Source: Campanula takesimana (Eukaryota > Streptophyta > Magnoliopsida > Asterales > Campanulaceae). From it: a stretch of 64,000 nucleotides of DNA. Position numbers and translations under genes: made by a program. The stretch covers positions 744,001 to 808,000 of the forward strand of contig JAOWBW010000249.1 in the NCBI GenBank assembly GCA_026119855.1, given 5' to 3'. A model generated the notes under the pieces. The model did not search any database. It worked only from the letters and a program-made list of their open reading frames with translations, and was not told the origin of the DNA. The number at the start of each line of letters is the position of its first letter. Within the stretch, counting starts at the first letter, position 1. Shown here piece by piece: positions 45,101-56,739 of this stretch.

Positions 45101-48100
45101 ATTGTTGCTTATAGTATTTATAATGGTGTATCATAACAAGTTTAAAATTTCATTAGAATAATTAAATTAAGCTAAATTTAATGCTCAAAGTACCTTTGTA
45201 TTAACAACAAAAAAAGTGGGAAAATCATTTCGGGACGGAGGTAGTATGAGTTAACATTGCAACAAACAGGTAGATACAACAATTAATTAGCATAATGATA
45301 TCAAACGCCAAGAAGAAAACTCATATTTCACCAGTTGCAGTTCACTTGAGATCACATTAAATGTGTCAATGTTACTGTAAATCCAGTTAAAAAATATAAG
45401 CCCCATTAGCCATACGCCATGAAAGCTTGGAACTCGCAATGCATACAAGATATCAAGCCTTGCACAAAAATATTTTTCCCTGTAAAGCATAAAACAAACC
45501 AAGAATGGTATTTATTGGAGAATTTGCAGATTCCGAGGAAATATTTTTCACTAATGTGACTGTTAGAATACGGTTCCACATTTAAGGGTTTACCAGTATA
45601 TCAGTGCATGTTTAATGACCTTGTTGAAACTTAGAGATTCAAACCTTAAATTTGATATTGTGCCTGACCAGTTTAGGTTACAGCTTCTCATTCTTCTCTT
45701 TTCCACTTCTCTTTCCCAAATGAGGCATGTTCACTTAAATCTCCTTGAGTGGACGGGTCACAAATGAGGGGTAGTTCTAAGGCTTGATATAGATAGTCGA
45801 GTCCCTATCTTACAATCTAAGCTTTTAGATTTTTAAAACAGTCCGTGGACAATTAGCATAATATGTACTCCCTCCATCCCGAAATAAATATTCTAATTTC
45901 CATTTTAGTCCGCCCCAAAATAAAAGGCACATGTCTAAAAATAGAATATAAAATTGGGGTGATCTTCCTAAACTACCCAGTTTTGTAAGACACAAACATT
46001 GCAATGCCATGGGAAATTGGGAAGTGCAAGGAGCCATTTTGTATAGATTGGGGGTCAAGGAAACATAACTAAAAGCTTTAAAATGTTGACTTGTGTCAAC
46101 TGTGACATTTAATCCGGGACGGGGGGAGTAAGTACTTACAGCAGCAGATGAGCTAAGACCCGAACTATCAAGGCCCTCAGCACCACAAATATATCCAGTT
46201 ATGCCCTGCAACAGGAAACACAAAGATACCATTTAACCCCACACATAGAAGCTGAAAGAAACGTAACAGCATTATTTCCTGCAAATGTTAAAACGAAATG
46301 CACACAAACTCTGAGGTGCTTTATGAAGACAAGAATCTAGTTGTTGATTGTTCATGCACCTGACAAAAGGATGTTCAACAAAAACCCATATTGTTTAATT
46401 GTAGTGTAACACTAGGGTTTGGAAATGAACCAAGCTGTTTGTAGCCCGTGCTCGGCCCTCTAAGGGCACAGTTTGGCCTCCGGTTTAATTAACATTCAAT
46501 TTTTTAAGCATATCTTCTAAGCTTATTTACTACATACATTGCACTTGTGAAGAAATTCTCCAATTCTTTTATTGTTTTTTTTTTTTTTTTTTTTTTTTTT
46601 TGTATTAGTTTGTGCCTCATGGAATATGAGTTTTCATTATAAATACACAACTACTCCCCCAGTCCAGAAAGATTGTCTGACAAATCAAACATTTATGCTT
46701 GATGCTTTACTTGATTGTACCTTCTTGAAATTGCCCCATAACTATTTTCTTTTTTTTAACAAATGGGACAATCTTTTTGGGTGAAACCAAAAAAGGAAAA
46801 TGGGACTATCATCAAGGGCCGGAGGGAGCAAGTGTTTTTACAGTCTTAAAGACTGGTTCAGATATTATTACTCCTATTTTGCGTGTGATTGCACAAATGA
46901 GATAAGCCAAACGGGCTCGCAAAAAACAATGCCGCAAGCACAAAACTAGCCAAGCTGTGGTCAAACTCAACATGATTGCAGTCATACATTTGCCTAAAGC
47001 AAATGGCTTTTCTTGAATTACTGCCAATGCTACATATTAATAGTTATTGTACGTTCTTTAAATCATATTTTAAACCACTTATTAGCCGTTAACATCTGCA
47101 CAAGACTAGAAGAACAATAAGAAATTTGTATATACCTGGTTTAGAACGTTTCCCGTCTTTTTTAACGCATATAATGCTCCTTTGGCATAACTTCCCCACT
47201 TGTATTCTTCCTTTACAACAGTAGAATTTTCTTCGATCGCACCATTTGACTCGGCAGTGTGCCTTGGATGCTGAATTTCGTCAACTCTGTGAAACCAATC
47301 ATTCAAAAAGTTGAATATACAAGTACACATTAAATTTTCATCATCATATTATATTTATTTTCTCTTTTTGACAAGTATTTAAATTCCACTATTAACATTC
47401 CTCTACAACCAGAAAGATTAAGGAATATGAGGAGCTATAAAGGTGGGACAAATGAAGACTATCATGTGAGGACAAGGAAAATACCAGTCAAATTCACATG
47501 GGCAAATTCCTGCAAATGGTATGAAATACTGAAAAAAAACTAGGACGAGATTTTTAAATAAGGATATTACTGGTACCTAGACGTATTAGAATGGGATGAG
47601 TAATACGCCAATAAAAATTTGACATCAAAATAAGCATCATTGATATTTACTTCACTCCGTTTCCCTCCAGCTACATGATTGGATCATCTCACTGGCCAAC
47701 GCTTATTATTTTTTATATGAAAAATGGAATCAATTTTGCGTGCTAAAACGCAAACTATTATGCCCTTTGATAGTCTTATTGCCTGGAACCGCACCTATCA
47801 TTGGATAAAAACTTTGAAAATCAAAAATGAAAAAGGTGACAATCAAACTATTGGAATTCAATTGGAACTATGAAGGAAATATATACAAAGTGAGAGACGG
47901 CTTATCCAAATCATGGCCAAGATAGTGTCCTTCCTTCCGGAAGGTTAAGGAAAAATATGATGTTTACGAATTATACGACTGTTTCCAAGAGATTATTTAC
48001 CTGAACCTAACTTCTCCGTCAAACTGGGCTGATCGTAGTCGTACCTACAAAAAGAACCCTATTGACCATCAGATAGATAAGGAATGAAGAGGGATAGTTA

Positions 48101-49711
48101 AACAAGAGAAATGCTTCAATTCATTTACACCTCAGATCTATCACTTCATATCAAAAATCGTCTATTTATCATATCTATGGGAAAAATCTCTGTCCAACAA
48201 GTACAAGGGTAAATTATGTGTCTGCCTACATTAGATACTTCTCCGGCTAAGTTAATTACAAATATACATAGCTATGTAGACACAGTATTCTGGGTGTAGA
48301 AGTCATGGGAATGAGAATAAGAATGAACCCAAGTACCAAATTTTTCATTCTTTCATTAAAAAAAATGCAATAAACTTAATCCGAAACAGGGATGATCATG
48401 CATTCTGTGCAGTTTAAGATCGTGCATGGGAAGGAGATACCTGGGGATCACCAGAAGGAACAAATCCAAGAATTATTCCCTTATTAATTGTCATGGCTGA
48501 AACTGTTCCACCCTGTAACATCATAATACATAATCAATACGAGTTCTTAAATTTAGAATGTACAATATATAAAGCTTCCGGACAGAAAAAAAAAAACTAA
48601 GAAAATAACTATAAGTTATATAAATAATTTGATCAATGTTGAATATGTTGCATGACATCCAAGACAAGATAAACAAGCGTTCAAGATATACAAGAGGAGG
48701 CACACCAATTTGCTATCAAAGAGGGGAAGGGAGAGAGAGAGAGAGAGGGAATACTTAATGGACAACCTATTTTGGAAGCGACAACTATTTTCACTTGGCA
48801 ACTTACAGAGATACACAAAAATTATATTTTCGGGGTAACCAAATGCATTACAAACTCCTATCTTATGAAACATAACTTAACTCAAAGTAGAAAACTGTCA
48901 ACACTACTTCAAGATTGATTCCTGACATTGACGTAACCTTCAACTTCCTTATTAATATAAATAAATTTTTAAAAATATCAGAATTTTAAAGAACACCGTG
49001 ATAGACATTCGGATAACAAAAGTTATGAATATATGTACAGTAGTATATGGAAATTAAAAGAAATGAGGGTTATAGATTAACCACCTGATGATCAATGTGA
49101 GCTCCCAATGGACAAATTCTATACGGGGAAACGACAATCCTGACCTCTTCGGCACCTGCCCCCGATAATTCAGCAACCATCTTCTTTATTTTATCCAACT
49201 GCAGAAGGAAATGCCAAATAAATAAAATCTTGGAACATCAAGAAACCTCACAGCCACACCAGGGCATGAGTGTCATAGCAACACAACACGGTATTACAAA
49301 CATAATTCAATTTATAAATAAAACCCGTGACGGAAATTGCTGATTCACATTCACCCATCTATCATCACTTGCCATTCATACAATGTACGTAGAAATTTAA
49401 AAAAAACAATAACAAACAATACCAAATCTCTAAATCTCAGTGTAAACACACACACACACAGTGTATGTGTTAGTCAAATTTCAAATTTTCATCCTATCTG
49501 GGAACTAGTGCTTCAATCCTTACGTTCAAATTTTCATCAATTTAAGTTTAAACTAACTTGAATTGATGTTTGAAATTATTCCATCAAGAATTTATCTTCA
49601 TTTTCCAGTAATGACAAAGATACAAGCAAGAATTAAACCAAATTGGGAATCAAGAAATACAATCAAGATTACCTCACATTGGGAAGGCCAAGAAGAGCCG
49701 GAGCCGGCCAT
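40933..49711 (-). CDS. GALAK: Galacturonokinase, GHMP family (14 exons)
   Basis: Phosphorylates D-galacturonic acid at C1 with ATP, feeding the UDP-GalA salvage route from pectin breakdown (cytosolic). Minus-strand exons: 49673-49711, 49085-49198, 48441-48512, 48001-48044, 47136-47286, 46140-46205, 44733-44812, 43559-43658, 42275-42435, 42021-42061, 41909-41937, 41471-41540, 41267-41356, 40933-41177. Total 1,302 bp, 433 aa, GT...AG throughout and in frame. Motifs: substrate/ATP motif RICPLGAHIDHQ (about residues 40-51), GHMP phosphate loop GLDSSGLSSSAA (about 151-162), NIEYDR, motif 3 GARFSGAGFRGCC (about 373-385) and the C-terminus AGDCARVI. Galacturonokinase is preferred over galactokinase because of PYRICPLGAHIDHQGG, KAPGVYGARFSGAGFRGCC and the length. 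Introns are full of MITEs and simple repeats. It looks intact. Confidence 0.93.
42117..42160. repeat. Poly-C run in galacturonokinase intron 9
   Basis: About 43 consecutive C on the plus strand (G on the gene strand). A run this long is hard to sequence, so the length should be treated as uncertain. The proline-rich and glycine-rich open frames across it are artefacts. Confidence 0.85.
42758..43157. mobile_element. Stowaway-type MITE in galacturonokinase intron 8
   Basis: CTCCCTCCGCCCCTAGATGA / CACTTTTCGGATGAAGGGAG, TA borders, 400 bp. Confidence 0.7.
43743..43800. repeat. (GAA)n array in galacturonokinase intron 7
   Basis: About 19 GAA triplets on plus, so TTC repeats on the transcribed sense of the gene. 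It lies 85 bp upstream of exon 8 in the gene's direction. Confidence 0.9.
44134..44321. mobile_element. Stowaway-type MITE in galacturonokinase intron 7
   Basis: CTCCGTCCGATCACAAATAA / TTATTTTGTGAACGGAGGGA with TA borders. Confidence 0.7.
44999..45241. mobile_element. Stowaway-type MITE in galacturonokinase intron 6
   Basis: CCTCCGTCCCGAAATGATCT / ATCATTTCGGGACGGAGG with TA borders. Shares its interior (ACTTTGAGCAATAATTTTA) with 56226-56459. Confidence 0.8.
45868..46128. mobile_element. Stowaway-type MITE abutting a splice donor
   Basis: CTCCCTCCATCCCGAAATAA / TTTAATCCGGGACGGGGGGAG with TA borders. Its right end is only 11 bp from the exon 6 donor (46139-46140) of the galacturonokinase gene, on the intron side. 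Confidence 0.8.
46654..46828. mobile_element. Stowaway-type MITE in galacturonokinase intron 5
   Basis: CTCCCCCAGTCCAGAAAGAT / GACTATCATCAAGGGCCGGAGGGAG. The right border is CA where TA is expected. Confidence 0.6.
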
Positions 49712-50809
49712 TTTCTTCGATTCTGTCGGAATTACCAACTCAGATTCAGAATTCGGGTGAAAATAATATGAACTGGAAAGAGAGGGATTGAGAGTAAGGT
49801 TAAAGAAATTGGGGGTAGTACTAGTAGCAATTATTGTTAGTTATAATGTCAATTTGGTCTTGGTGTTGGGTTGTAAATCAAGACGATGAAGATGATCATT
49901 GATTGCTGATCTGATTTTTTTCCTTCCTTTTTGGGACCAAATTATTTTATTTTTGAGATCACATAATATCACACTCCTAAATTTATTTAATTTTTTTGAA
50001 ATGCACACTCCAAAATGAGTAGAGTAGGTCCAAAAATGAGTAGAGGGGTTATGGTGAAAAACGTGATTTATCTTGAGGAAAGAAAAACGTGTTTTCCAAA
50101 GACGCTAGCTAGGGCTTATTCTTAGAAACTAAGTTGTGGCATTTTCATAAATACTGATAAGGGTCGTAAATGTCCCGTGTTAATATTACAAAAAGTCAGT
50201 GATTTCAAACTGGCGTTTATAAACATGAAACTGACACTTTTCTTAAGTGTCAGTTGTAGTGTTAAAAATTGCCGGTCATTACACTGACACTTATCAAAAG
50301 TGTCGGTGGTTGTGTTAATAAGTGCTAGTTAGGGCTGTTACACGAACCGAGCTGGCTCAAGCTCGGCTCGTGAAAGAGTGGGCTCGAGGTGAAGCTCGAG
50401 TCGAGCCCGAACCGATTGTCAAACTCGTTTTGTGTAGTGTAATCTGGAAAGAAGAGGTGTGCATAGTACAATTTAAGGTGATAAGGGATTATATGGATCA
50501 AAATTGTTTTGGGACAAAGTGAGTATACCAATTTATTAATATAAAAAAATTCAAAATAAAAAATTATAAAAATAAATAAATTTTGGACCATTAATATCAT
50601 TATTAGGGTCACATTTGATTTTTTTTATTGCAAATCTGTTAAATTCTTAACATATGCTGACAGCCCGTTAGATTTCTAACGGGTTATCGTTATCCTTGGC
50701 ACTTTTTTATTAAAACCATAGTACACAGGTCATAGCGTGAGTTTCTTAGTTAGTACGATGGCAAATCATCAATCTTTTAATAATGTGCATGTCAAAGTGG
50801 CAATAAACT

Positions 50810-50841
<32 letters not shown>

Positions 50842-50965
50842 GTTCAATTTTGTGAGATTCTCTTTCTTCTTCTTCTCCTTCTCTGTTAGTGCTGCGTTGT
50901 TTTTGTTTGTCCTGTTGCTTGAGTTCAGAACAAGAAGTTACTGCAGCTAAGAATTGTGGTTTGAG
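49712..50965. other. Divergent spacer between galacturonokinase and PPR genes
   Basis: 1.25 kb with both promoters. It includes a hAT-like fragment at 50333-50410 (TAGGGCTGTTACACGAACCG, then GAGCTCGAGTCGAGCCCG), a Stowaway-like right end at about 50505-50523 (TTTTGGGACAAAGTGAGTA) and a run of about 30 G at 50811-50840. No further gene is seen. Confidence 0.55.
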
Positions 50966-52888
50966 ATGAGCCGAAGAACAATCTTTTCCACCACCCATTT
51001 CAATTTCTTCCGTAATTTCTTGTTATCTGCATCTTCCCTGCACAATAGATACATTCACACTCTTCCAAATCTCACCATTTCCGTTGCATCCCTACAATCA
51101 TGTGCCGCCACCGGCAATTTATCCAAAGGCAAACAACTCCATTCTTACATGATCATCAATGGCTTCATCACAACCCGACCCCCTGTCACTAGCCTCATCA
51201 ACATGTACTCCAAGTGCCACCGCATGGATTACGCCTCGTTGGTTTTTGATACTTCGGCTGTTGGTCACAATGTGTATGTTTACAATGCAATCATTGCTGG
51301 GTTTGTTTTCAACGATTTGTTCAAGCCCGCATTTGTATTTTACTCGAAAATGAGGGAGGTTGGGTTGATACCGGATAAATTTACTTTTCCTTGTGTTATA
51401 AAGGCTTGTTTGGATTTTCTGGATTGTTGGATGGTGAGAAAGATTCATGGGGAGTTGTTTAAGTTTGGGTTGAATTTGCATGTGTTTGTTGGGAGTGCTT
51501 TGGTCCATTGTTATTTGGGGTTCGAGTTGATGGAGGATGCACAGGAGGTGTTTGATGAATTGACTGACAGAGATGTTGTCATGTGGAATGCGATGATCAG
51601 TGGGTACACGCACATTGGGGAGTTCGGAAAGGTTTCGGAATTTCTTAAGAGGATGGGGAAGGAAGGGTGTCTTCCGAGTAGATTTACGGTTACTGCTACA
51701 TTATCTGTTTTTGCTGTAACTAATAATCTTGAGAATGGTAGGGGAATGCATGGAAATGCGTTGAAAATGGGTTATCTTTCGAATGTTGAAGTTTGCAATG
51801 CGTTGATTGATATGTATGGGAAATGCAGGTGTATCAACGAGGCGTTCATGATTTTTGAGGAGATGGGTCAGAGGAATTTATTTTCATGGAACTCGATAAT
51901 AAGTGTGCATGATCAGTGTGGTGATCATGATGGGAGTTTAAGGATTTTTGACCAAATGTTACGTTCTGGGTGTCAACCTGATATAGTCACTATCACCACT
52001 ATTCTTCCAGTTTGCTCTTGTTTGGCAGCATTAAAGCATGGTAGGGAGATTCATGGATACATGATTACCAGTGGGTTGGGAATGGACGTGGGCGATAACG
52101 ATCCATATAGATACATCAACAATGCAGTGACGGACATGTATGCAAAATGTGGGAGCATGAAGGAAGCTCATTTAGTTTTTGAGAACACGAACTATAAAGA
52201 TGTAGCATCATGGAACATCATGATTCTTGGCTATGGAATGCATGGGTTTGGGAAAGAGGCATTAGACCTCTTTTATCATATGTGTGAAACAAGTTTGAAG
52301 CCAGATGAGATCACATTTCTTGGGGTTCTGTCGGCCTGCAGTCATGCTGGTTTCATAACGCAAGGCCGAGATTTTCTTTACCAAATGCCTCAAAAATATG
52401 ACATTGTTCCAAGTATTAAACATTATACTTGCGTGATTGACATGCTCGGTCGTGCTGGCCTACTTGATGAGGCCTATGAGTTATTATCTGCCATGCCAAT
52501 TCGGTCCAATCCAGTTGCATGGAGGGCATTGTTAGCAGCTTGTCAGGTCCATGGAAATGCAGCCCTTGCTGAGATTGCTGCACAAAAAGTGATGGAACTT
52601 GAGCCTGAACACTGTGGAAGTTACGTATTGATGTCAAATGTGTATAGTGCTGGGGGTCGATATGAGGAAGTAGAAGAGATGAGGGATAACATGGTAGAAC
52701 AGAATGTGAAGAAGACTCCAGGTTGTAGTTGGATTGAACTTGGTAAAGGTGTACACATCTTTGGAAACCGGGATCATCTAGATAACGATTTTCGTTGTGC
52801 AGAGTTGATGACACTGATTGAACGGATACATGAGCATGGATACTCTGACTCACCCACTGTCTTTAATGTCACTCCGTCCTTTGCCTGA
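50966..52888 (+). CDS. Pentatricopeptide repeat protein, PLS class with E domain
   Basis: RNA-binding PPR protein, probably acting in mitochondria on organelle transcripts. Intronless, 640 aa, as usual for the family. The N-terminus (MSRRTIFSTTHFNFFRNFLL) is Arg/Ser/Phe-rich and lacks acids, like a mitochondrial presequence. PPR motifs follow from about residue 45 in P-L-S order: LHSYMIINGFIT, YVYNAIIAGFVFNDLFKPAF, DVVMWNAMISGYTHIGEFGK, LFSWNSIISVHDQCGDHDGS, DVASWNIMILGYGMHGFGKE and PDEITFLGVLSACSHAGF. The E domain has the NPVAWRALLAACQVHGN and GSYVLMSNVYSAGGRYEEVE blocks and KKTPGCSWIEL. There is no DYW deaminase, so direct editing activity is not expected. It resembles Arabidopsis At3g14730 (shared HDQCGDHDG-type motif), from memory. 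The start is the first ATG; a TTG four codons earlier is not a start. Confidence 0.92.
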   Translation: MSRRTIFSTTHFNFFRNFLLSASSLHNRYIHTLPNLTISVASLQSCAATGNLSKGKQLHSYMIINGFITTRPPVTSLINMYSKCHRMDYASLVFDTSAVGHNVYVYNAIIAGFVFNDLFKPAFVFYSKMREVGLIPDKFTFPCVIKACLDFLDCWMVRKIHGELFKFGLNLHVFVGSALVHCYLGFELMEDAQEVFDELTDRDVVMWNAMISGYTHIGEFGKVSEFLKRMGKEGCLPSRFTVTATLSVFAVTNNLENGRGMHGNALKMGYLSNVEVCNALIDMYGKCRCINEAFMIFEEMGQRNLFSWNSIISVHDQCGDHDGSLRIFDQMLRSGCQPDIVTITTILPVCSCLAALKHGREIHGYMITSGLGMDVGDNDPYRYINNAVTDMYAKCGSMKEAHLVFENTNYKDVASWNIMILGYGMHGFGKEALDLFYHMCETSLKPDEITFLGVLSACSHAGFITQGRDFLYQMPQKYDIVPSIKHYTCVIDMLGRAGLLDEAYELLSAMPIRSNPVAWRALLAACQVHGNAALAEIAAQKVMELEPEHCGSYVLMSNVYSAGGRYEEVEEMRDNMVEQNVKKTPGCSWIELGKGVHIFGNRDHLDNDFRCAELMTLIERIHEHGYSDSPTVFNVTPSFA

Positions 52889-53147
52889 CATTGTTGAGAT
52901 GGAATAGTATGAGACCTTCATAATGTAAACTGCTGATGAGCCTGATCTTCCAGTTGAGCTAACTTTCTAACATCTGATTGTGTAAGAGAATTTGGAAATC
53001 TGCATTTCACGTATTTAAACAACAAGCTTGACGAACAAAAGGACACTGTTCTCGGTGGAATTGGAAATCAAGCGTGACTGCTGCCTTCCCAATCCCTATC
53101 AGATGATTGGTTTTGCAGGTCTGTTCTGAATCTTCTTTCTTCATACT

Positions 53148-53290
53148 CCCTCCGTCCCGTAAAGTTAGTCTTTTTTTTTCCCGTTGTTACTACTAATGAA
53201 CTTTGAGCAATAGTTTAAGACTTTTAATTATCCTAATGCAAATATAAAAATTGGTATTGATAGTATTTATAATGGTTCAACAATAAGAGA
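53148..53290. mobile_element. Stowaway-type MITE, left part only
   Basis: CTCCCTCCGTCCCGTAAAGT with the interior ACTTTGAGCAATAGTTTAAG of the 44999/56226 subfamily. The right terminus is missing. Confidence 0.55.
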
Positions 53291-53590
53291 AGAGGTAAGC
53301 TTTCCTTGGGTTTAATTTATAGTCGTATGGTTCTTTTTAGTCGTATGGCTCTAGAAATGATCTGGTTTCGGGTTGATACAAAATTCGGATTTTTGCGGAA
53401 GGAGCTTGGTCTCTGCTGGACCCTAACCGCGACCCTTGGGTTTAATTTAGTACTTCTAGGATAGGTGGTCGAATTATACGTACTCTGTCCCAAAATAAGA
53501 GTTAAGCTCCTTTTTTGTTTGTCCTAGAATAAGAGAAGACGCTTTCCTTTTTAGTAAAGTAATTTTAAGCATAATGACTGTAATATGCTA

Positions 53591-53850
53591 CTCCCCCCTG
53601 TCCCTAAATGAATGTCCATTTTCAAGAAATTTTTGTCCCAAAATGAATGTCTTTTTCTAAAATAACTTTGTTCCTAAATGTTCTTTTACCAAAAAAAATT
53701 CATTAGTCTCTTTATACTTGCAAAACTAAATGTTTGGAAAAAGAATTATATGACTATATATGAATCTTTGCCACTAAATTGTATAAATAGTAGAGATTTT
53801 CAGATGTCCCTTAAAATGAAATATGGACATTCATTTAGGGACGGAGGGAG
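53591..53850. mobile_element. Stowaway-type MITE
   Basis: CTCCCCCCTGTCCCTAAATG / CATTTAGGGACGGAGGGAG with TA borders. Full-length relative of 29668-29915. Confidence 0.8.
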
Positions 53851-54036
53851 TATGATTTTGTTTGTCCAATCAACTAAAGGAAGTCAAAAATATGGCCTTA
53901 CAACTACATGAGTATTTCTTTCTGTGCATTATAAGCCATAGCATACGTTTTTATTATGGGACAAAAGAACTACGAAACTTCTAAAAGTTCAAGCGCTGTA
54001 GATAACAGCTGGAGAAAATTATAATTTCTCACTTAG

Positions 54037-54317
54037 ATGTGTTTGTAATGATCAGGAAATGAAGTGGATTGTTATGATTATCCTTCAAGGTTCGGTAGTT
54101 ATTGGTTATCGATGTAGATTTTTTGGGCCTTTCTGGAATTTATGAAGCGTGATTATTTTTCTTATCTTTGCTACCACCAGATCTCAAGTTGGGAATTAGT
54201 GAAAAAAGCATCTTCAATGAGTTTCACCCGGATGCCGACGACTTGTTTAATGTCACTTGCGACTTAAAATTAGTCTGTGAAAAGTTGAAGGATCGCAGTC
54301 AATGACATAAGCGTCAG
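54037..54317 (+). pseudogene. LIG4: DNA ligase IV gene fragment, N-terminal exons
   Basis: DNA ligase IV seals double-strand breaks in non-homologous end joining. Two exons remain: 54037-54089 (QEMKWIVMIILQ) and 54181-54317 (DLKLGISEKSIFNEFHPDAD then DLFNVTCDLKLVCEKLKDRS). The join is in frame across an intron with GT...AG. An in-frame TGA at 54303-54305 falls where related ligases have Arg; CGA to TGA is a typical CpG decay change. The exon still ends in a good donor (CAG|GTATGC). The upstream exons and the following catalytic-lysine exons are not found. The identification rests on several conserved blocks recalled from the family. Confidence 0.82.
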
Positions 54318-55027
54318 GTATGCTTTAGACTTTTGATTGAAAACCTTTTGTGTGTTCTTGTTAATGACTCTTCGTCCTATGTAGATCATTAAGAGTTATA
54401 TCCCATTCTCTTCCATTGCATCTGCACTGGTTGTTAGTCTTGTGTATTCTTGTAAGAATTAAACCGGATTTATAACTAGAATTTTAATTCTTCTGGTTTA
54501 GTATTCTAGGTATAAATGAACCTCTAGCTCATATTTTTTTATTGAATGTAATTTTTTACTTTTTTAATGATTGGATATCAAACTCTCAATCATACACTCC
54601 AAACTTTCAATATAGCTGACAGGTGCTGACATGATAATCCTAAAAAATTATTATACATAGCACATGGAGTAAATAACAGTAGCCTGTAACCAAGTACATC
54701 TGTACATGCACCCTATTTTTGATCCTTTGTGCAGAGCCAACGTTCTCCAAAAATCATATTTTAGATGTCCGACTAGACAAGTCTCTCTGTGGCACCTACA
54801 CCCGAGTCTTTATAACATTAATAGCTCCAATTAATTACTGAACTTGATCTGCACTTGCATTATTGAAATAGAGATTGAGTTAGTCAGCTTAGATGTTCAA
54901 AGATTTTAGTCAGCTCCAATTAATTACTCAACTTCATGTTCCTGTGTTTATCTGCACTTTCATTGTTTGCACGATCCTGGTTTTACACAGGCTTACTGAG
55001 ATTTTTTTTTGTGTGTGTGTTTACATG

Positions 55028-56739
55028 TCTTAATATCTGGAAAGGAAGAAACTGAAGCTTCTGGAACATCTCCACCTGCATTTTGTTCGATTCGTTTATT
55101 GGTGGCATCAACACAGGCAATCAGTCTAATTGGGAAACAAGGCTCTGTAATCAAGTCAATACAGGAGTGTACTGGTGCCTCCATCCGTATTCTTTCGACT
55201 GGTACGCTTGGGCTCCTATACTTCTGTTGACCATATGTATTTTGACTTGTAGGTAATTCCCCGGCCGGCCCAGATGGAGAAGAAATATTCCCTTTTTTGT
55301 TTGTCTTTGTCCCAAATAGGGTTGTTAGCTTTTGAGATATAATCTCTATAGCATCATTATTTTTGTGTCCTATTATTTTGGGCGGAGGAAGTACGTGTCA
55401 TTAATTAATCGATAAATTAACTAACTTATCGATTAACTGTTTAATCGATAAAGTTGCCTGTGTGGCTATTGTGATGTAGTAAGCTTAAAATTGAAAAGTA
55501 GATTCCAAGGCTGGAACCAGGATATCTTAGTTTAGGGTCAAATTAAATGTAGCTTGCGTCTGGGAAAAATTACATTGTACTAGTGAGCAGACTTAGTTTG
55601 AATTTACATTTGAAGTCTAATCATCCGAGCTTGTACTTGAATGACTAAATGCTAGTGAAGACGGATGAAGGGAGAGCGTGTAGAAAAGATAAAGAAATAG
55701 GAAAGGGAAGAAGAGCGTAGTCAAGAGTTTAGAAGAAGTACATTGTCAAGACTATATAAGAAGAAGAACACATTCACAAATTGAAGCTCAACTTAAACAA
55801 TTATTCAAATGTTAATAGCGTTGAGGCTGTATGCAGTTATTTATAGGCAAAATACTTCTTGTAATAAACCAAACAATGATTAAACTTTTACGACTGGACT
55901 AAAAATGATAATATGATGACAAGGATAAGAGAACACATAATTATGAATTTCTCGTACTAAAATGCTTCTATTTAATAAAGCAGGAAAATAAATATCACTA
56001 GCAATCTTAATTTGCCATTGTCATTGTCCATTTAGCCAAAGGCTTTGTTTGACTGAGTATGATACTGATCTTTGACTTGGACTTGCAAGGTGGCAAGAAA
56101 CTGGTCAGTCCATTATAATTTGTCCCATTCACTTCAAAAAGTATACGCTTAAAGATGCGGATTTCATTCGCTTGTAGCTTTAAGACATTGGCTAACAGCC
56201 AAGTATTAGTCATTTTTATTTCTTACTCCGTCCCAAAATGTTGTTCCCACTTTTTTATGTTTTTACGAAGGACCTTTGAACAATAATTTTACTTTAATTT
56301 AACTATCTTAATAATAATAATTTAAAACTTGTTATTTATACACCATCATGAATGCTGTCACTGATAAGTTTTATAATTAAATTGAACTAAAATTATTGCT
56401 CAAATTTCCTTAGTACTAACATGAACAGAAGTGGGAACATCATTTTGTGACGGAGGGAGTATTATATTGTGTTGCTTTGCTTCCATTTTATTGTCATATC
56501 GTTTTCTACTTCTCGACTAGCATAGAGCCCTTGTTTACTTTCATGGCTTGTGTTTAAATGAATTTGATAATATCCTTAATCTTTTATTTTGGACCAGATG
56601 ATGTGCCTACAATATCTGCCAGCCCTGATGAGAGGGTGGTGGAGTTGCAAGGGAAACTGTGAAGGTTCTAAAAGGACTAGAAGCTGTGGTGGGACACCTT
56701 AGGAGGTTCTTGGTAGATCTTCCCTTGTTTGAAAAGAGT
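55028..56739 (+). pseudogene. KH-domain RNA-binding protein fragment (PEPPER-like)
   Basis: KH proteins of the PEPPER/HEN4 group bind RNA through KH domains in the nucleus. Two exons of the last KH domain survive. 55028-55201 gives LISGKEETEASGT, FCSIRLLVASTQAISLIGKQ and GSVIKSIQECTGASIRILS, including the GxxG-type loop (GKQG). 56598-56739 gives DDVPTISASPDERVVELQG, then after a one-base loss at 56651-56654 (GGG) the next frame continues KVLKGLEAVVGHLRRFLVD and LPLFEK. The exon junction is in phase. Compared with family members, the segment between the ISGKE and FCS blocks and three residues after LVD are missing. Lying between ligase IV fragments, it is not in its native place. Confidence 0.82.
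56226..56459. mobile_element. Stowaway-type MITE inside the KH fragment's intron
   Basis: CTCCGTCCCAAAATGTTGTT / AACATCATTTTGTGACGGAGGGAG with TA borders. Its interior matches 44999-45241. Confidence 0.8.

Noticed and set aside
50966..52888. DYW-type RNA-editing deaminase
   Set aside because: The protein ends after the E domain. The HxE and CxxC deaminase signatures and the terminal DYW are absent.
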